64,000 nucleotides of DNA from Zea mays (GCF_902167145.1 NC_050098.1:33412501-33476500), one strand, 5' to 3'; positions 1 through 10,941 are shown, counted from the stretch's first letter. Program-made: numbers and translations. Notes: generated from the letters alone by a model not told the origin.

Positions 1-1129
1 ATGTTTTGGCTCCCCTGTTGGAAGCCAATACCATCCTTAATGCCAGGGCGTCTCCCATTATAGAGTATGCTTCTAGCAAATTTAAATTTTCTATTTTCTA
101 GTTCATGCTCAGCAATTTTAGCATTTAATTTGGCTATATGATCATTTTGTTCTTTAATCCTAGCAATGTGATCATCAATAGCTTCAACATTTATATCTCT
201 ACATCTAGTGCAAATGGAAACATGCTCGACAGTAGATGTAGATGGTTTGCAAACATTCAATTCATCAATCTTAGCATTTAGACTAGCATTCTCATCTCCA
301 AGACATGAAATTGAATCATTGCAAATGCTAAGCTCTCTAGACAAATTTTCACATTTTTCTACCTCAAGAGCATAAGCATTTTTCAATTTAACTAATTTTT
401 ATTTTCCTTAACGAGCAAGTCCTCTTGGCATTCCAAGAGATCATCCTTCTCGTTAATGGTTTCAATTAATTCATTCAATTTTTTCTTTTGGTCCATGTTA
501 AGGTTGGCAAAGAGAGAAATTAAATCATCTTCATTATCGCTAGAGCTACCCTCATCATCGGATGTAGTATATTTAGGGGTGGCTCTAGAGTATACCTTCT
601 TCTTCTTACCGTCCTTAGCCATGAGACACTTGTGGCCGATATTGGGGAAGAGAAGTCCCTTGTTGACAGCGATGTTGGCGGCGTCCTCGTCGGAGGAGGA
701 GTCGGTGGAGCTCTCATCGGAGTCCCATTCTCGCCCCATGTGCGCCTCGCCGCCCTTCTTCTTATAGTATCTCTTCTTCTCCTTCTTTCCTTTCTTGTCT
801 TCGTCCCTATCACTTTCCCTAGAATATGGACATTTAGCAATAAAGTGACCATACTTACCACATCGCTAGCACACCCTTTTGGAGCAAGGCTTGTAGTCCT
901 TCCCCCTCCTTTGCTTGAGGATTTGACGAAAGCTCTTAATAATAAGAGCCAGCTCCTAGTTGTCGAGCTTGGAGGCATCAATTGGAAGCCTACTTGGTGT
1001 AGACTCCTCCTTCTTTTCTTCCATTGCTTTGAATGCAACAGGTTGCACCTCGGGTGTAGAGGTGGCGCCTTGCTCCAAGTTGACAATGTGTTTGGAGTCT
1101 TTGATCATAAGTTCAAAGCTCACAAACTT
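1..1129 (-). pseudogene. Sirevirus gag fragment (truncated at both ends)
   Basis: Capsid-type protein of a Copia element, homologous over its length to the gag at 4786-7358. In minus sense it begins at the deletion junction near 1129 inside the GKFVSFELMIK block. It continues through EVQPVAFKA, a CCHC zinc-knuckle region near 890-840, the acidic DSDESSTDSSSDEDAAN stretch near 720-660 and coiled-coil-like repeats (450-130). It leaves the window at the segment matching NGRRPDIKDG. The knuckle carries an in-frame TAG directly after its first Cys (C-stop-R-C-G-K), and other frame breaks exist. The N-terminal third is missing because LTR sequence is fused directly to mid-gag. Not functional. Confidence 0.85.
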
Positions 1130-1581
1130 GCCAAATCCCCGTTGAGGAGGCCACAAAGGCCGGGTCTATTTCAACCCTTTCCCTCTCTCTCAAACGATCA
1201 CTTAGACCTAGTGAGCCTTCTCTTAATCACATGGGTCACTAAGACCCCGCAAGCACCACTACACACTTGGTGTCTCTTGCTTAGTTTTACAAAGCACTTA
1301 AGAATTGGAATGAGAAAGGAAGAAAGGCAATCCAAGCGACAAGAGCACAAATGAACACAAGAACTCTCTCACTCAAGTTACTAACGGTGGAGTTGATTTT
1401 GAGACTTGGAGAGGATTTTGATCTATTGAATGTGTCTTGGAGTCTAGTCTTTTGCGAATGTTGAATTCAAAATGCTTGGATGGCTTTGAATGAGGTGGTT
1501 GGGGGGTATTTATAGCCCCCAACTACTTCCTAGCCGTTGGCAAAGTCTGCTGGTGATTGGCGCACCGGACAGTCCGGTGGC
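1130..1581 (-). repeat. Outer Sirevirus 5' LTR, segment 1 (U5 side, 3' end deleted)
   Basis: In reverse complement this matches the inner part of the LTR at 3541-4710, including GACCGGGTCT, the TATA-containing block (reverse complement of TATTTATAGCCCCC at 1508-1521) and CACCGGACAGTCCGGTG at 1563-1579. Compared with the intact LTR, roughly the last 190 bp next to the PBS are missing. It stops at 1581 where Tat element 1 inserted, inside a palindrome. Confidence 0.85.
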
Positions 1582-2203
1582 TGTTGGGGGCCTTCCTCTT
1601 CCGAAGGTCCTCAAAAACTAAACTAACATGTTTTTCAGTATGACATAGACCGTTACATGAGGTTTTGCCTTTGAGATGAAGGTGTGTGTGGTATGAAGGT
1701 GCAATCTGAACGAAGGACAAGCTAGCTCTGAAGCTGTAGCTGAAGAAGCTTCGGCTCAGCACGTTGATGATGGTGAAAGGAGAAACCGACTTAAGGGGGA
1801 AAAGACTGTTTAGTCCTCGACAGTTTGCTTTATAGTCAACAGTAAATATCAAGGACATGAATGTAATTTTGTCCGGGCTGCGTCCCGTGCCTATAAATAG
1901 ATGAACAGTAACACCGTACTGTTCACGCTGACTTGTAATCACTCACGCGCCACTCCTACATTTTCATCTTCTGTCAAGCCGAAGGTACAAATGTAACATA
2001 AATATCATTGATGTTTTTTCATGTTTATATAAAATAAAAAATATGAATAGTCTAATGACTTGAAATGATTATTCATATTCCCTTTGTGTTTCGTATGTCT
2101 ATGTTTACATTTCTGCTTACTAAAATGATGAAGGTACGTCCTTCATGGCCTTCGTCGAAAGATCATTATATCCTAAGGGAAATAATGCTCCGAAGGACAG
2201 TGG

Positions 2204-2504
2204 TGTAACACCCCGTCCAATCCCTGGACCGGCGGTACTTACTCCTGGCAGCTCTCTAGGATCATATATTGTCCTCACAGACGAACACGAGTCTTTTGTG
2301 CGCACTTTGTCCTCACTCATGCACACCCGAGAAAACTTCCCGGTCGGTCACCCATCCCAAATTGCTCCAAGCCAAGCACGCTTAACTTGAAGGTTCTTTC
2401 GAGATAGGCTTCCGAAAAAGAAGATGCACCTTGTTGGTATGATTACACTATTAATTCTATTAAGCCTTGGGCCAGGACATCCCATCCCAGGGGCCAGGAT
2501 ATCA
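2204..2504 (-). repeat. Cassandra LTR (3' LTR in minus sense)
   Basis: Nearly identical to 2710-3010, with a few differences such as CTCACAGACGAACACGAGTC versus CCCACAGACCAACACGAGTG. It carries the 5S-like block. Confidence 0.85.
2320..2446 (-). other. 5S rRNA-like segment in Cassandra LTR, copy 1
   Basis: Read on the minus strand it shows in order an AATCATACC start, then AAGTTAAGCGTGCTTGG (2372-2388, the A-box region) and GGGATGGGTGACC (2346-2358, the C-box region), ending in GGGAAGT. Spacing and total length (about 120 nt) match a 5S gene. In Cassandra this serves as an RNA polymerase III-type promoter domain. It is not a ribosomal gene: the segment between the start and the A box is diverged. 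Confidence 0.82.
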
Positions 2505-2695
2505 CAATCCACCCCCCCTTAGAAGACCGACGTCCTCGTCGGTCAACCCCAATCCAGGAACCTCCCCTCTTGGCCACGTCTGTATGTCTAGTGCCGTCAT
2601 ATGCCATGCCATGTGACCACTCCGGGCCCACATGCGCCATGCGCCATATACCCGAACCCCCTAGCCCACACACGCCCGTGAAACCGCGAGGGTCG

Positions 2696-2707
2696 GCTCT
2701 GATACCA
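2696..2707 (-). other. Cassandra primer binding site (tRNA-iMet type)
   Basis: The minus strand reads TGGTATCAGAGC two bases from the LTR, the standard plant initiator-Met primer site. Confidence 0.8.
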
Positions 2708-2709
2708 CT

Positions 2710-3010
2710 TGTAACACCCCGTCCAATCCCTGGACCGGCGGTACTTACTCCTGGCAGCTCTCTAGGATCATATATTGTCCCCACAGACCAACACGAGTGT
2801 TTTGTGCGCACTTTGTCCTCACTCATGCACACCCGAGAAAACTTCCCGGTCGGTCACCCATCCCAAATTGCTCCAAGCCAAGCACGCTTAACTTGAAGGT
2901 TCTTTCGAGATAGGCTTCCGAAAAAGAAGATGCACCTTGTTGGTATGATTACACTATTAATTCTATTAAGCCTTGGGCCAGGACATCCCATCCCAGGGGC
3001 CAGGATATCA
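2710..3010 (-). repeat. Cassandra LTR (5' LTR in minus sense)
   Basis: Second terminal repeat of the TRIM. The PBS lies immediately to its left, marking it as the 5' LTR in minus sense. Confidence 0.85.
2826..2952 (-). other. 5S rRNA-like segment in Cassandra LTR, copy 2
   Basis: Same 5S-like order of blocks as copy 1, offset by 506 bp. This copy is in the 5' LTR and would be the active promoter in minus sense. Confidence 0.82.
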
Positions 3011-3083
3011 AAGGAGGTCATTAATCGTTAACAATAATGTTGCTTTGTTCTTGGTATTTAGCATCTGAGAACAAGGATCAACA

Positions 3084-3100
3084 TTGGCGCCCACCTCCGG
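3084..3100 (+). other. Tat element 1 primer binding site
   Basis: TTGGCGCCCACCTCCGG begins directly after the LTR end. It is not the iMet type. Tat element 2 has the related TTGACCCCCACCTCAGG at the same place. Confidence 0.7.
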
Positions 3101-3540
3101 TAAACTCATCCGACCACCTTCGGCAAGCATCGACCATCGTCATGCCGCCGAAGAAGACAGCCGGGCCAGGGGCTGCACTGCAGCCACTGGACGTTAATTA
3201 GGAGACGTTACGCGAAGCTAGGAGCCAGAAGAGGAAGGCTACCAGTCCAACACCTCAGGAGGAGGAACTGGACCAAGAAATCAGGGACCTCGAAGCTATC
3301 CGCCAACAAGTTCAAAAGAAGCGAGAGAAAATGCTTCGACTCGCTGATCTCCAGAGGAAGATTGATGAGGCCACCGAAGAAATGCGTCACCTCACACAGG
3401 ATGACCAAGACCGAAGGCCCCAGGACAGGGAGCTTCATCAAGAGAATTCACATAATTATGATGAATGGTATGGTGATTTTCATCATGGCAATTTTGCTTT
3501 CGATGATGCTTCTCCTTTGGCAGCAGAATTGCAGGCTACC

Positions 3541-4710
3541 TGAAAGGGAAATAGGGTTAACCTTTTCCTATAAATAATTTTGGTGGTTGAATGCCCAACA
3601 CAAATAATTGGACTAACTAGTTTGTTGTAGATTATATACTCCACAGGTGCATTAAGGTTCAACACAAACCAATAAAAGATCAAGTTAGGGTTCAAAAAGA
3701 AAGGAGCAAAAGAAACCGAAGAAGTGCCCTGGTCTGGCGCACCGGACAGTGTCCGGTGCACCAGGACCGTACAGATGCGAACTCTTCAGCTTCGGGTTTC
3801 TCAGACGCCGCTTCGCTATAATTCAACGGACTGTCCGGTGCACCAAGCGGAGCAATGGCTAACAGCGCAACGGTCGACTGCACAGTGCCCTAACAGTGCT
3901 ACCGTTCGCGACAGAATTCAGAGCAGAGGTCAGAGGCGCACCGGACAGTGAATAGTGCCTGTCCGGTGCGGCACTAGACTATCTGGTGCAACCAGAAGTC
4001 AGCGTTCCAACCGTCGACTGCGTCAGAACCCTAACGGTTAGGTGACGTGGCTGGCGCACCGGACAGTGTCCGGTGGTGCACCGGACTGTCCGATGCGCCC
4101 ATCAACAACAGGCACCCCAACGGTTGTTTTGGTGGTTGAGGGCTATAAATACCCCCCAACCACCTCCACTTCAACCATCCAAGCATTCACAGTAGTGCAT
4201 TCAATACAAGAGCAATACACTTCACTCCAAAGACACAATTCAAGTGATCGATCCGCTCAAAGTCTCAAATTCAACTCTAGCACATTAGGACTTGTGAGAG
4301 GATTCTTTGTGTTCCTTGTTGCTCTTATTTGCTTGGCTTGGCTTTCTTTTCTTTCTCTAACTCTCAACTGCTTTGTAAGCGAGGCAAGATACACCAATTG
4401 TGTGGTGATCCTTGCAGGGTCTAAGTGACCTGTGAGATTAAGGAAGAAGCCTCACTCGGTCTAAGTGACCGTTTGAGAGAGGGAAAAGGTTGAAAGAGAC
4501 CCGGTCTTTGTGACCACCTCAACGGGGACTTGGTTCTTTAGAACTGAACCTGGGTAAAACAAATCACCGTGTCATCCGCTCTTTTCTTGGTTGATTTGTT
4601 TTCCCCCTCTCTCGGACTCGGATTTTATTCTAACGCTAACCCTGGCTTGTAGTGTGTTTAAATTTGTAAATTTCAGTTTTCGCCTATCCACCCCCTCTAG
4701 GCGACTTTCA
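3541..4710 (+). repeat. Sirevirus 5' LTR
   Basis: 1170 bp, starts TGAAAGGGAAATAGGG and ends GGCGACTTTCA. Contains GGCTATAAATACC (TATA box, about 4139-4151) and several CACCGGACAGTGTCCGGTG palindromes between 3735 and 4095. Similar to 11807-13022. Confidence 0.93.
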
Positions 4711-4712
4711 AT

Positions 4713-4724
4713 TGGTATCAGAGC
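4713..4724 (+). other. Sirevirus primer binding site (tRNA-iMet)
   Basis: TGGTATCAGAGC, two bases after the LTR. Confidence 0.93.
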
Positions 4725-4785
4725 CCGATACTTCATTAGAGTCTAACCACTCGAAGTGATGTCGTGAGGATCCACCAAGAGGGAA

Positions 4786-7358
4786 ATGGAAACAGGCCCA
4801 AGCCACGGGAAGGCTCCATCAAAGGAGTCCGGCGCCAAAGGAAGGGAGGAATCACCTCCCCGCGTCAAGTCGCATTGGAGTGGCGACAAGAAGAAGAAGA
4901 TGAAGAAAGTGGTCTACTACGAGACCGATTCTTCATCGCCCTCCACCTCCGGCTCCGACGTCGCGTCCGTCACTTCTAAGCGCCAAGAGCGCAAGAAGTT
5001 TAGTAAGATCCCCTTACGCTATCCTTGCATTTCTAAACGCACTCCTTTACTTTCTGTCCCATTAGGCAAACCACCGGTTTTTGATGGTGAAGACTATTGT
5101 ATGTGGAGTTATAAAATGAGGCATCATCTAACCTCACTCCACGCAAGTATATGGGACATTGTTGAGTATGGAGCGCAGGCTACGACTCGGATGAGGTTGC
5201 CCAAATCTGGCACTTCAACTCCCAAGCCACTACTATACTCCTCGCCTCTCTATGTCGAGAGGAGTATAATAACGTGCAAGGGTTGAAGAGCGCCAAAGAG
5301 ATTTGGGACGTGCTCAAGACCGCACACGAGGGAGATGAGGTGACCAAGATCACCAAACGGGAGACGATCGAGGGGGAGCTCGGTCGTTTCGTCCTCAACC
5401 AAGGAGAGGAGCCACAAGCCATGTACAATCGGCTCAAGACCTTGGTGAATCAAGTGCGCAACCTCGGGAGCACCAAATAGGATGACCATGAAATAGTCAA
5501 GGTTATTCTAAGATCCCTCGTATTTTGTAATCCTACTCAAGTTCAATTAATACGTGGTGATCCTAGATATAAACTAATGCCTCTCGAGGAAGTTATAGGG
5601 AAGTTTGTGAGCTTTGAGTTGATGATCAAAGGCTCCAAACAAATCATCAACTTGGAGCAAGGCGGCACCTCCACACCCGAGGTGCAACCCGTCGCATTCA
5701 AAGCGACGGAGGAGAAGAAAGAGGAGTCTACATCAAGTAGGCTCCCCATCGACGCCTCCAAGCTCGACAACGAGGAGATGGCGATCATCATCAAGAGCTT
5801 TCGCCAAATCCTCAACCAAAGGAAGGGGAAAGACTACAAGCCCCGTTCCAAAAGGGTGTTCTACAAGTGTGGTAAGCCCGATCATTTTATTGCAAAATGT
5901 CCTATTTCTAGTGATAGTGATAGGGGCGACGACAAGAGAGGGAAGAAGGAGAAGAAGAAATATTACAAGAATAAGGGTGGCGATGCCCACGTGCGTCGGG
6001 AATGGGACTCCGACGTGAGCTCCACCGACTCCTCCTCCGATGAGGATGCCGCCAACATTGCCGTCAACAAAGGTCTCCTCTTCCCTAACGTCGGCCACAA
6101 GTGCCTCATGGCAAAGGACGACAAAAGGAAGAAGGTAAAATCTAGAGCCTCCACTAAATATACAACATCTAGTGATGTGGGTAGCTCTAGTGATGATGAA
6201 GATAATTTGCGTACCCTTTTTACCAACCTTAACTTGCAACAGAAAGAAAAATTTAATGAATTGATAGGTGCTATTCATGAGAAGGATGAACTCTTGGACA
6301 GTCAAGAGGAATTCCTTATTAAGGAAAACAAAAAACATATTAAAGTTAAAAATGCTTATGCCCAGGAAATTGAAAAATGTGAATGACTAAGGAGCTTAGC
6401 ATCTGCCATGACACTATTTCCAACCTTAGAACTGAGAATGTTAGTTTAATTGCTGAGGTTGAAAAATCAAATGTTTGCCATGATTCAATTGCCAATATTA
6501 GAGATGAAAATGCTAGTTTACTTGCTAAGATTGATAAATTGAATGAATCAATTTCTACCCTTAAAACTAAGAATGCAAGTTTAATTTCCAAGTCTAGAGA
6601 TTTAAATGTTTGCAATGATTCTATTTCCTGTCTTAGAGATGAGAATGCTACATTACATGCTAAGATAGAGGAATTAAAATCTTACAAACCCTCTACATCT
6701 ACTATTGATCATGTCACCATTTTGTACTAGATGTAGAGATATTAATGTTGATGCTATTCATGATCACCTTGCTTTAATTAAACAACAAAATGATCATATA
6801 GCTCAACTAACTGCTACAATCAATGAGCATGAGATAGAGAATGAAAAATTTAAATTTGCTAGAAGTATGCTCTATAATGGGAGACGCCCTGACATTAAGG
6901 ATGGCATTGGTTTCCAACATGGAAGCAATGTCAAGCTTAATGCCCCTAAAAGATTGTCTAATTTTGTTAAGGGCAAGGCTCCCATGGCTCAGGATAACGA
7001 GGGTTACATTTTATATCCTGCTGGTTATCCTGAGCATAAGATTAGGAGAATTCATGCTAGAAAACCTCATAATGTTTCACACCATGCTTTTATGTATAAG
7101 AATGAGGCTTCTAGCTCTAAGCAATCAACCCATGTTAAATTGCCTAAAAAGAAAACTCCTACTGCATCAAATGAACCCAATGTTTCATTTAAGACTTTTG
7201 ATGCTTCTTATGTTTTAACTAACAAATCAGGCAAAGTAGTTGCCAAATATGTTGGGGGCAAACACAAAAGGTCAAAGACTTGTGTTTGGGTACCCAAGGT
7301 GCTTGTTTCTAACGTAAAAGGACCCAAGACTGTTTGGGTACCTAAGAACAAGGCCTAA
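4786..7358 (+). pseudogene. Sirevirus gag (broken)
   Basis: Capsid-like polyprotein. Blocks in order: a charged N-terminus (about 4786-5000), the core VFDGEDYCMWSYKM (about 5080-5120), then after a frameshift near 5280 the segment EIWDVLKTAHEGD with ETIEGELGRFV, a TAG at 5478-5480, and GKFVSFELMIKGSKQII. The zinc knuckle (about 5861-5900) reads FYKCGKPDHFIAKC: the first Cys is replaced by Phe. A long acidic and then coiled-coil region with repeated N-A-S-L units follows (6300-6700). Further frame changes lie near 6383 and 6720. The last segment ends VWVPKNKA then TAA. The large coiled-coil gag extension is typical of Sireviruses. Not functional as it stands. Confidence 0.88.
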
Positions 7359-10300
7359 ATTGTTTTGTAGGTTTATGCATCCGGGGGCTCAAGTTGGATC
7401 ATTGATAGCGGATGTACAAACCACATGACAGGGGAGAAAAGGATGTTCTCCTCCTACGAGACAAATGAAGATCCCCAAAGAGCTATCACATTCGGGGATG
7501 GAAATCAAGGTTTGGTCAAAGGACTTGGTAAAATTGCTATATCACCTGACCATTCCATTTCCAATGTTTTTCTTGTAGATTCTTTAGATTACAATTTGCT
7601 TTCCGTTTCTCAATTATGCAAAATGGGCTATAATAGTCTTTTACGGATATAGGTGTTACTGTCTTTAGAAGAAGTGATGATTCAATAGCATTTAAGGGAG
7701 TATTAGAGGGTCAGCTATACTTAGTTGATTTTAACAAAGCTAAACTCGATACTTGCTTAATTGCTAAGACTAAGGGTCTGTTTGGTTGGGCTGTGGCTGT
7801 GAAAAAAGTTGTTGTGGGCTGTGAGCTGTGGAAAAAGCTGTTGTAGGCTGCAAGCTGTTAAAAAGCTAAAAACCGTTTGGTGGAAACCACTAAAAGTCGT
7901 TAAAAATTCTTCGATATATGTTTTCATAGTTCCATCCGAAAAGCCACTAAAAGCATGTCCAGATGTGCTTTTAGATTTGCACTACGAGAAAGTCGGCTTT
8001 TACAAAAAGCTGCTTCCTGGGTCCAGCCCTTTGGTGGGCTTTTAGCTTTTATGGAGGCAAAAGCCAAAGCCAAAAGTCAAACCAAACACACCCTAATATG
8101 GGTTGGCTCTGGCATCGCCAACTAGCCCATGTTGGGATGAAGAATCTTCATAAGCTTCTAAAGGGAGAGCACATTTTGGGACTAACAAATGTTCATTTTG
8201 AGAAAGATAGGGTTTGTAGCGCATGTCAAGCAGGAAAGCAAGTTGGTACCCATCATCCACACAAAAACATCATGACAACGGACAGGCCACTGGAGGTACT
8301 CCACATGGATTTATTCGGCCCGATAGCTTACTAAGCATCGGCGGGAGTAAGTACTGTCTTGTAATTGTGGATGATTATTCTCGCTTCACTTGGGCATTCT
8401 TTTTGCAGGAAAAATCTCAAACCCAAGAGACTTTAAAGGGATTCTTGAGACGGGCTCAAAATGAGTTCGGATTAAGGATCAAGAAGATAAGAAGTGACAA
8501 CGTGACGGAGTTCAAGAACTCTCAAATAGAAGGCTTTCTTGAGGATGAGGGCATCAAGCATGAGTTCTCTTCTCCCTACACACCTCAACAAAATGGTGTA
8601 GTGGAGAGGAAGAATAGAACTCTATTGGACATGGCAAGGACCATGCTTGATGAGTACAAGACACCGGACAGGTTTTGGGCTGAGGTGATTAACACCGCCT
8701 GCTACTCCATCAACCGGTTGTATCTTCACCGAATCCTCAAGAAGACATCATATGAACTCCTCACCGGTAAAAGCCTAATGTTTCATATTTTAGAGTCTTT
8801 GGAAGCAAATGTTTTATACTTGTTAAAAGAGGTAGAAATTCTAAATTTGCTCCTAAGGCTGTAGAAGGCTTTTTACCTGGTTATGACTCAAACACAAGGG
8901 CATATAGAGTCTTCAAGAAATCCACTGGATTAGTTGAAGTTTCTTGTGACATTGTGTTTGATGAGACTAATGGCTCCAAGTGGAGCAAGTTGATCTTGAT
9001 GAACTAGATGATGAAGAGGCTCCGTGCATCGCACTAAGGAACATGTCCATTGGGGATGTGTGTCCTAAGAAATCCAAAGAGCCTACACAAGCACAAGATC
9101 AACCGACATCTTCCAATCAAGCATCTCCACCAACCCAAGACAAGGATCAGGCTCAAGACAATGAAAATGAAGATAAAGAAGATGAGCCACCTTAAGAGGA
9201 GGATAATGATCAAGAGGGAGATGAAGTTGATCAAGACAAGGAAGATGATCAAGAGATATAGGGTCAAAGATCGCCACACCCAAGAGTCCACCAAGCAATT
9301 CAAAGAGATCACCCCGTGAACTCCATCCTTGGCGATATTCATAAGGGGGTAACCACTCGATCTCGTGTCGCTCATTTTTGTAAACATTACTCTTTTGTGT
9401 CCTCTATTGAGCCATACAGGGTGGAGGACGCACTAAGAGATTCGGATTGGGTGTTGGCTATGCAAGAGGAGCTCAACAACTTCACAAGGAATGAGGTATG
9501 GCATTTAGTTCCACATCCCAACCAAAATATTGTAGGTACCAAATGGGTATTCCGCAATAAGCAAGATGAGCATGGTGTGGTGACAAGGAACAAAGCTTGA
9601 CTTGTGGCCAAGGGATATTCACAAGTCAAAGGTTTGGATTTCGATGAAACCTATGCACCCATAGCTAGGCTTGAGTCAATTTGTATATTACTTGCCTATG
9701 CTACTTACCATGGCTTTAAGCTTTATCAAATGGATGTGAAAAGTGCCTTCCTCAATGGACCAATCAAAGAAGAGGTCTATGTTGAGCAACCTCCTGGCTT
9801 TGAAAATAGTAACTACCCTAACCATGTATATAAACTCTCAAAAGCGCTTTATGGGCTCAAGCAAGCCCCAAGAGCATGGTATGAATGCCTGCGAGATTTC
9901 CTTATCACTAATGGCTTCAAAGTCGGAAAAGCCGATCCTACTATCTTTACTAAAACCATTGCAAAAGATTTGTTTGTATGCCAAATTTATGTTGATGATA
10001 TCATATTTGGGTCTACTAACAAATCTACTTGTGAAGAGTTTAGTAGGATCATGATTCAAAAATTTGAGATGTCTATGATGGGAGAGTTGAAGTATTTCCT
10101 AGGATTTCAAGTCAAGCAACTCCAAGAGGGCACCTTCATCAGCCAAACGAAGTACATTCAATACATTCTTAACAAGTTTGGAATGAAGGATGCCAAGCCC
10201 ATCAAGACACCCTTGGGAACCAATGGGCATCTCGACCTCGACACGGGAGGTAAATTGGTAGATCAAAAGGTATATCGGTCGATGATAGGAACTTTACTCT

Positions 10301-10941
10301 ATTTATGTGCATCTCGACCGGATATTATGCTTTCTGTATGCATGTGTGCAAGGTTCCAAGCCGATCCTAAGGAAGTTCACCTTAGGGCCGTGAAAAGAAT
10401 CATGAGATATTTAGTTTATACTCCTAAGTTTGGTTTTTGGTACCCCAAGGGATCCACCTTTGATTTAATAGGATATTCAGATGCTGATTGGGCAGAGTGT
10501 AAGATTGATAGGAAGAGCACATCAGGGACTTGTCAGTTTCTGGGAAGATCCCTGGTGCCTTGGGCTTCAAAGAAACGAAACTCAGTAGCTCTTTCTACCG
10601 CCGAAGTCGAGTATATTGCCACAGGCCATTGTTGTGCGCAATTACTTTGGATGAGGCAAACCCTCAGGGACTATGGCAACAAATTGAGCAAAGTCCCTCT
10701 CCTATGTGATAATGAGAGTGCAATCCACATGGCGGATAATCCCGTTGAACACAATCGCATTAAGCACATAGACATTCGATATCACTTTCTGAGGGATCAC
10801 CAACAAAGGGGAGATATCGAGATAGCTTATGTTAGCACCAAAGAACAATTAGCCGATATCTTCACCAAACCATTAGATGAGAAAACCTTTACCAAACTTA
10901 GGAATGAGCTAAACATTCTTGATTCTCGGAATTTTGATTGA
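7359..10941 (+). pseudogene. Sirevirus pol: protease, integrase, reverse transcriptase, RNase H (broken)
   Basis: Aspartic protease with the motif WIIDSGCTNHMTG near 7396-7434. GAG-pre-integrase with WHRQLAHVG and CSACQAGK (8104-8240). Integrase with VDDYSRF, SDNV in place of the usual SDNG, and PQQNGVVERKN (8365-8615); the catalytic D, D and E are present. Reverse transcriptase from TKWVFRNK through YQMDVKSAFLNG to YVDDIIFG (9538-10011). RNase H with YSDADWAECK and NESAIHMADNP, ending LDSRNFD-stop at 10941. Damage: MITE insertion at 7774-8093, frameshifts near 8330, 8780 and 8980, stops near 9195 and 9260, and TGA at 9598-9600 where CGA (Arg) is expected. From 9604 on, 445 codons are open. 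Together these enzymes would copy and integrate the element. Confidence 0.92.
7774..8093. mobile_element. Tourist-like MITE inside Sirevirus pol
   Basis: 320 bp with inverted ends GGGTCTGTTTGGTT and AACCAAACACACCC, flanked by TAA at 7771-7773 and 8094-8096, the PIF/Harbinger target. The inner sequence is rich in AGCTGT/AAAAGCT inverted motifs. Removing it with one TAA rejoins the Sirevirus reading frame between protease and the WHRQLAHVG block. Confidence 0.85.

Larger units (their letters stand above)
2204..3010 (-). mobile_element. Cassandra TRIM (terminal-repeat retrotransposon in miniature)
   Basis: Two 301-bp direct repeats (2204-2504, 2710-3010), each starting TGTAACACCCC and ending GATATCA, flank only about 205 bp without coding capacity. 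The internal region has an initiator-Met-type PBS on the minus strand (2696-2707) and a purine-rich tract in minus sense (2512-2520, next to the left LTR). Each LTR contains sequence matching much of a 5S rRNA gene, which is diagnostic of Cassandra. Size fits the family (under 1 kb). The likely target duplication is AAGGA (2193-2197 and 3011-3015), but six extra bases, CAGTGG, lie between the left copy and the LTR. It interrupts the 5' LTR of Tat element 1 about 75 bp before its end. It encodes nothing and must depend on other elements. Confidence 0.85.
1582..3083 (+). repeat. Tat element 1, 5' LTR (contains Cassandra at 2204-3010)
   Basis: Begins TGTTGGGGGCC and ends GATCAACA. It aligns with 18555-19241 apart from the Cassandra insertion; without it the LTR is about 0.68 kb. 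A TATA box (CCTATAAATAGATG) lies at about 1889-1902. The end block ACAAGGATCAACA resembles the LTR end of Tat element 2. Confidence 0.9.

Noticed and set aside
632..1354. 240-codon plus-strand ORF near the left edge
   Set aside because: It is the shadow of the minus-strand Sirevirus gag and LTR; the gag frame matches the copy at 5577-6386.
2320..2446. A true 5S rRNA gene
   Set aside because: It is repeated exactly in two LTRs around an iMet PBS, and the part between the 5' end and A box is diverged; it is Cassandra sequence.
3735..4095. CRISPR-like array from repeated CACCGGACA/TGTCCGGTG palindromes
   Set aside because: Spacing is irregular, the genome is a plant, and the palindromes are a known feature of Sirevirus LTRs.
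5733..6338. 201-codon minus-strand ORF over Sirevirus gag
   Set aside because: Antisense shadow of the acidic gag region, where GAN codons read as hydrophobic runs on the other strand.
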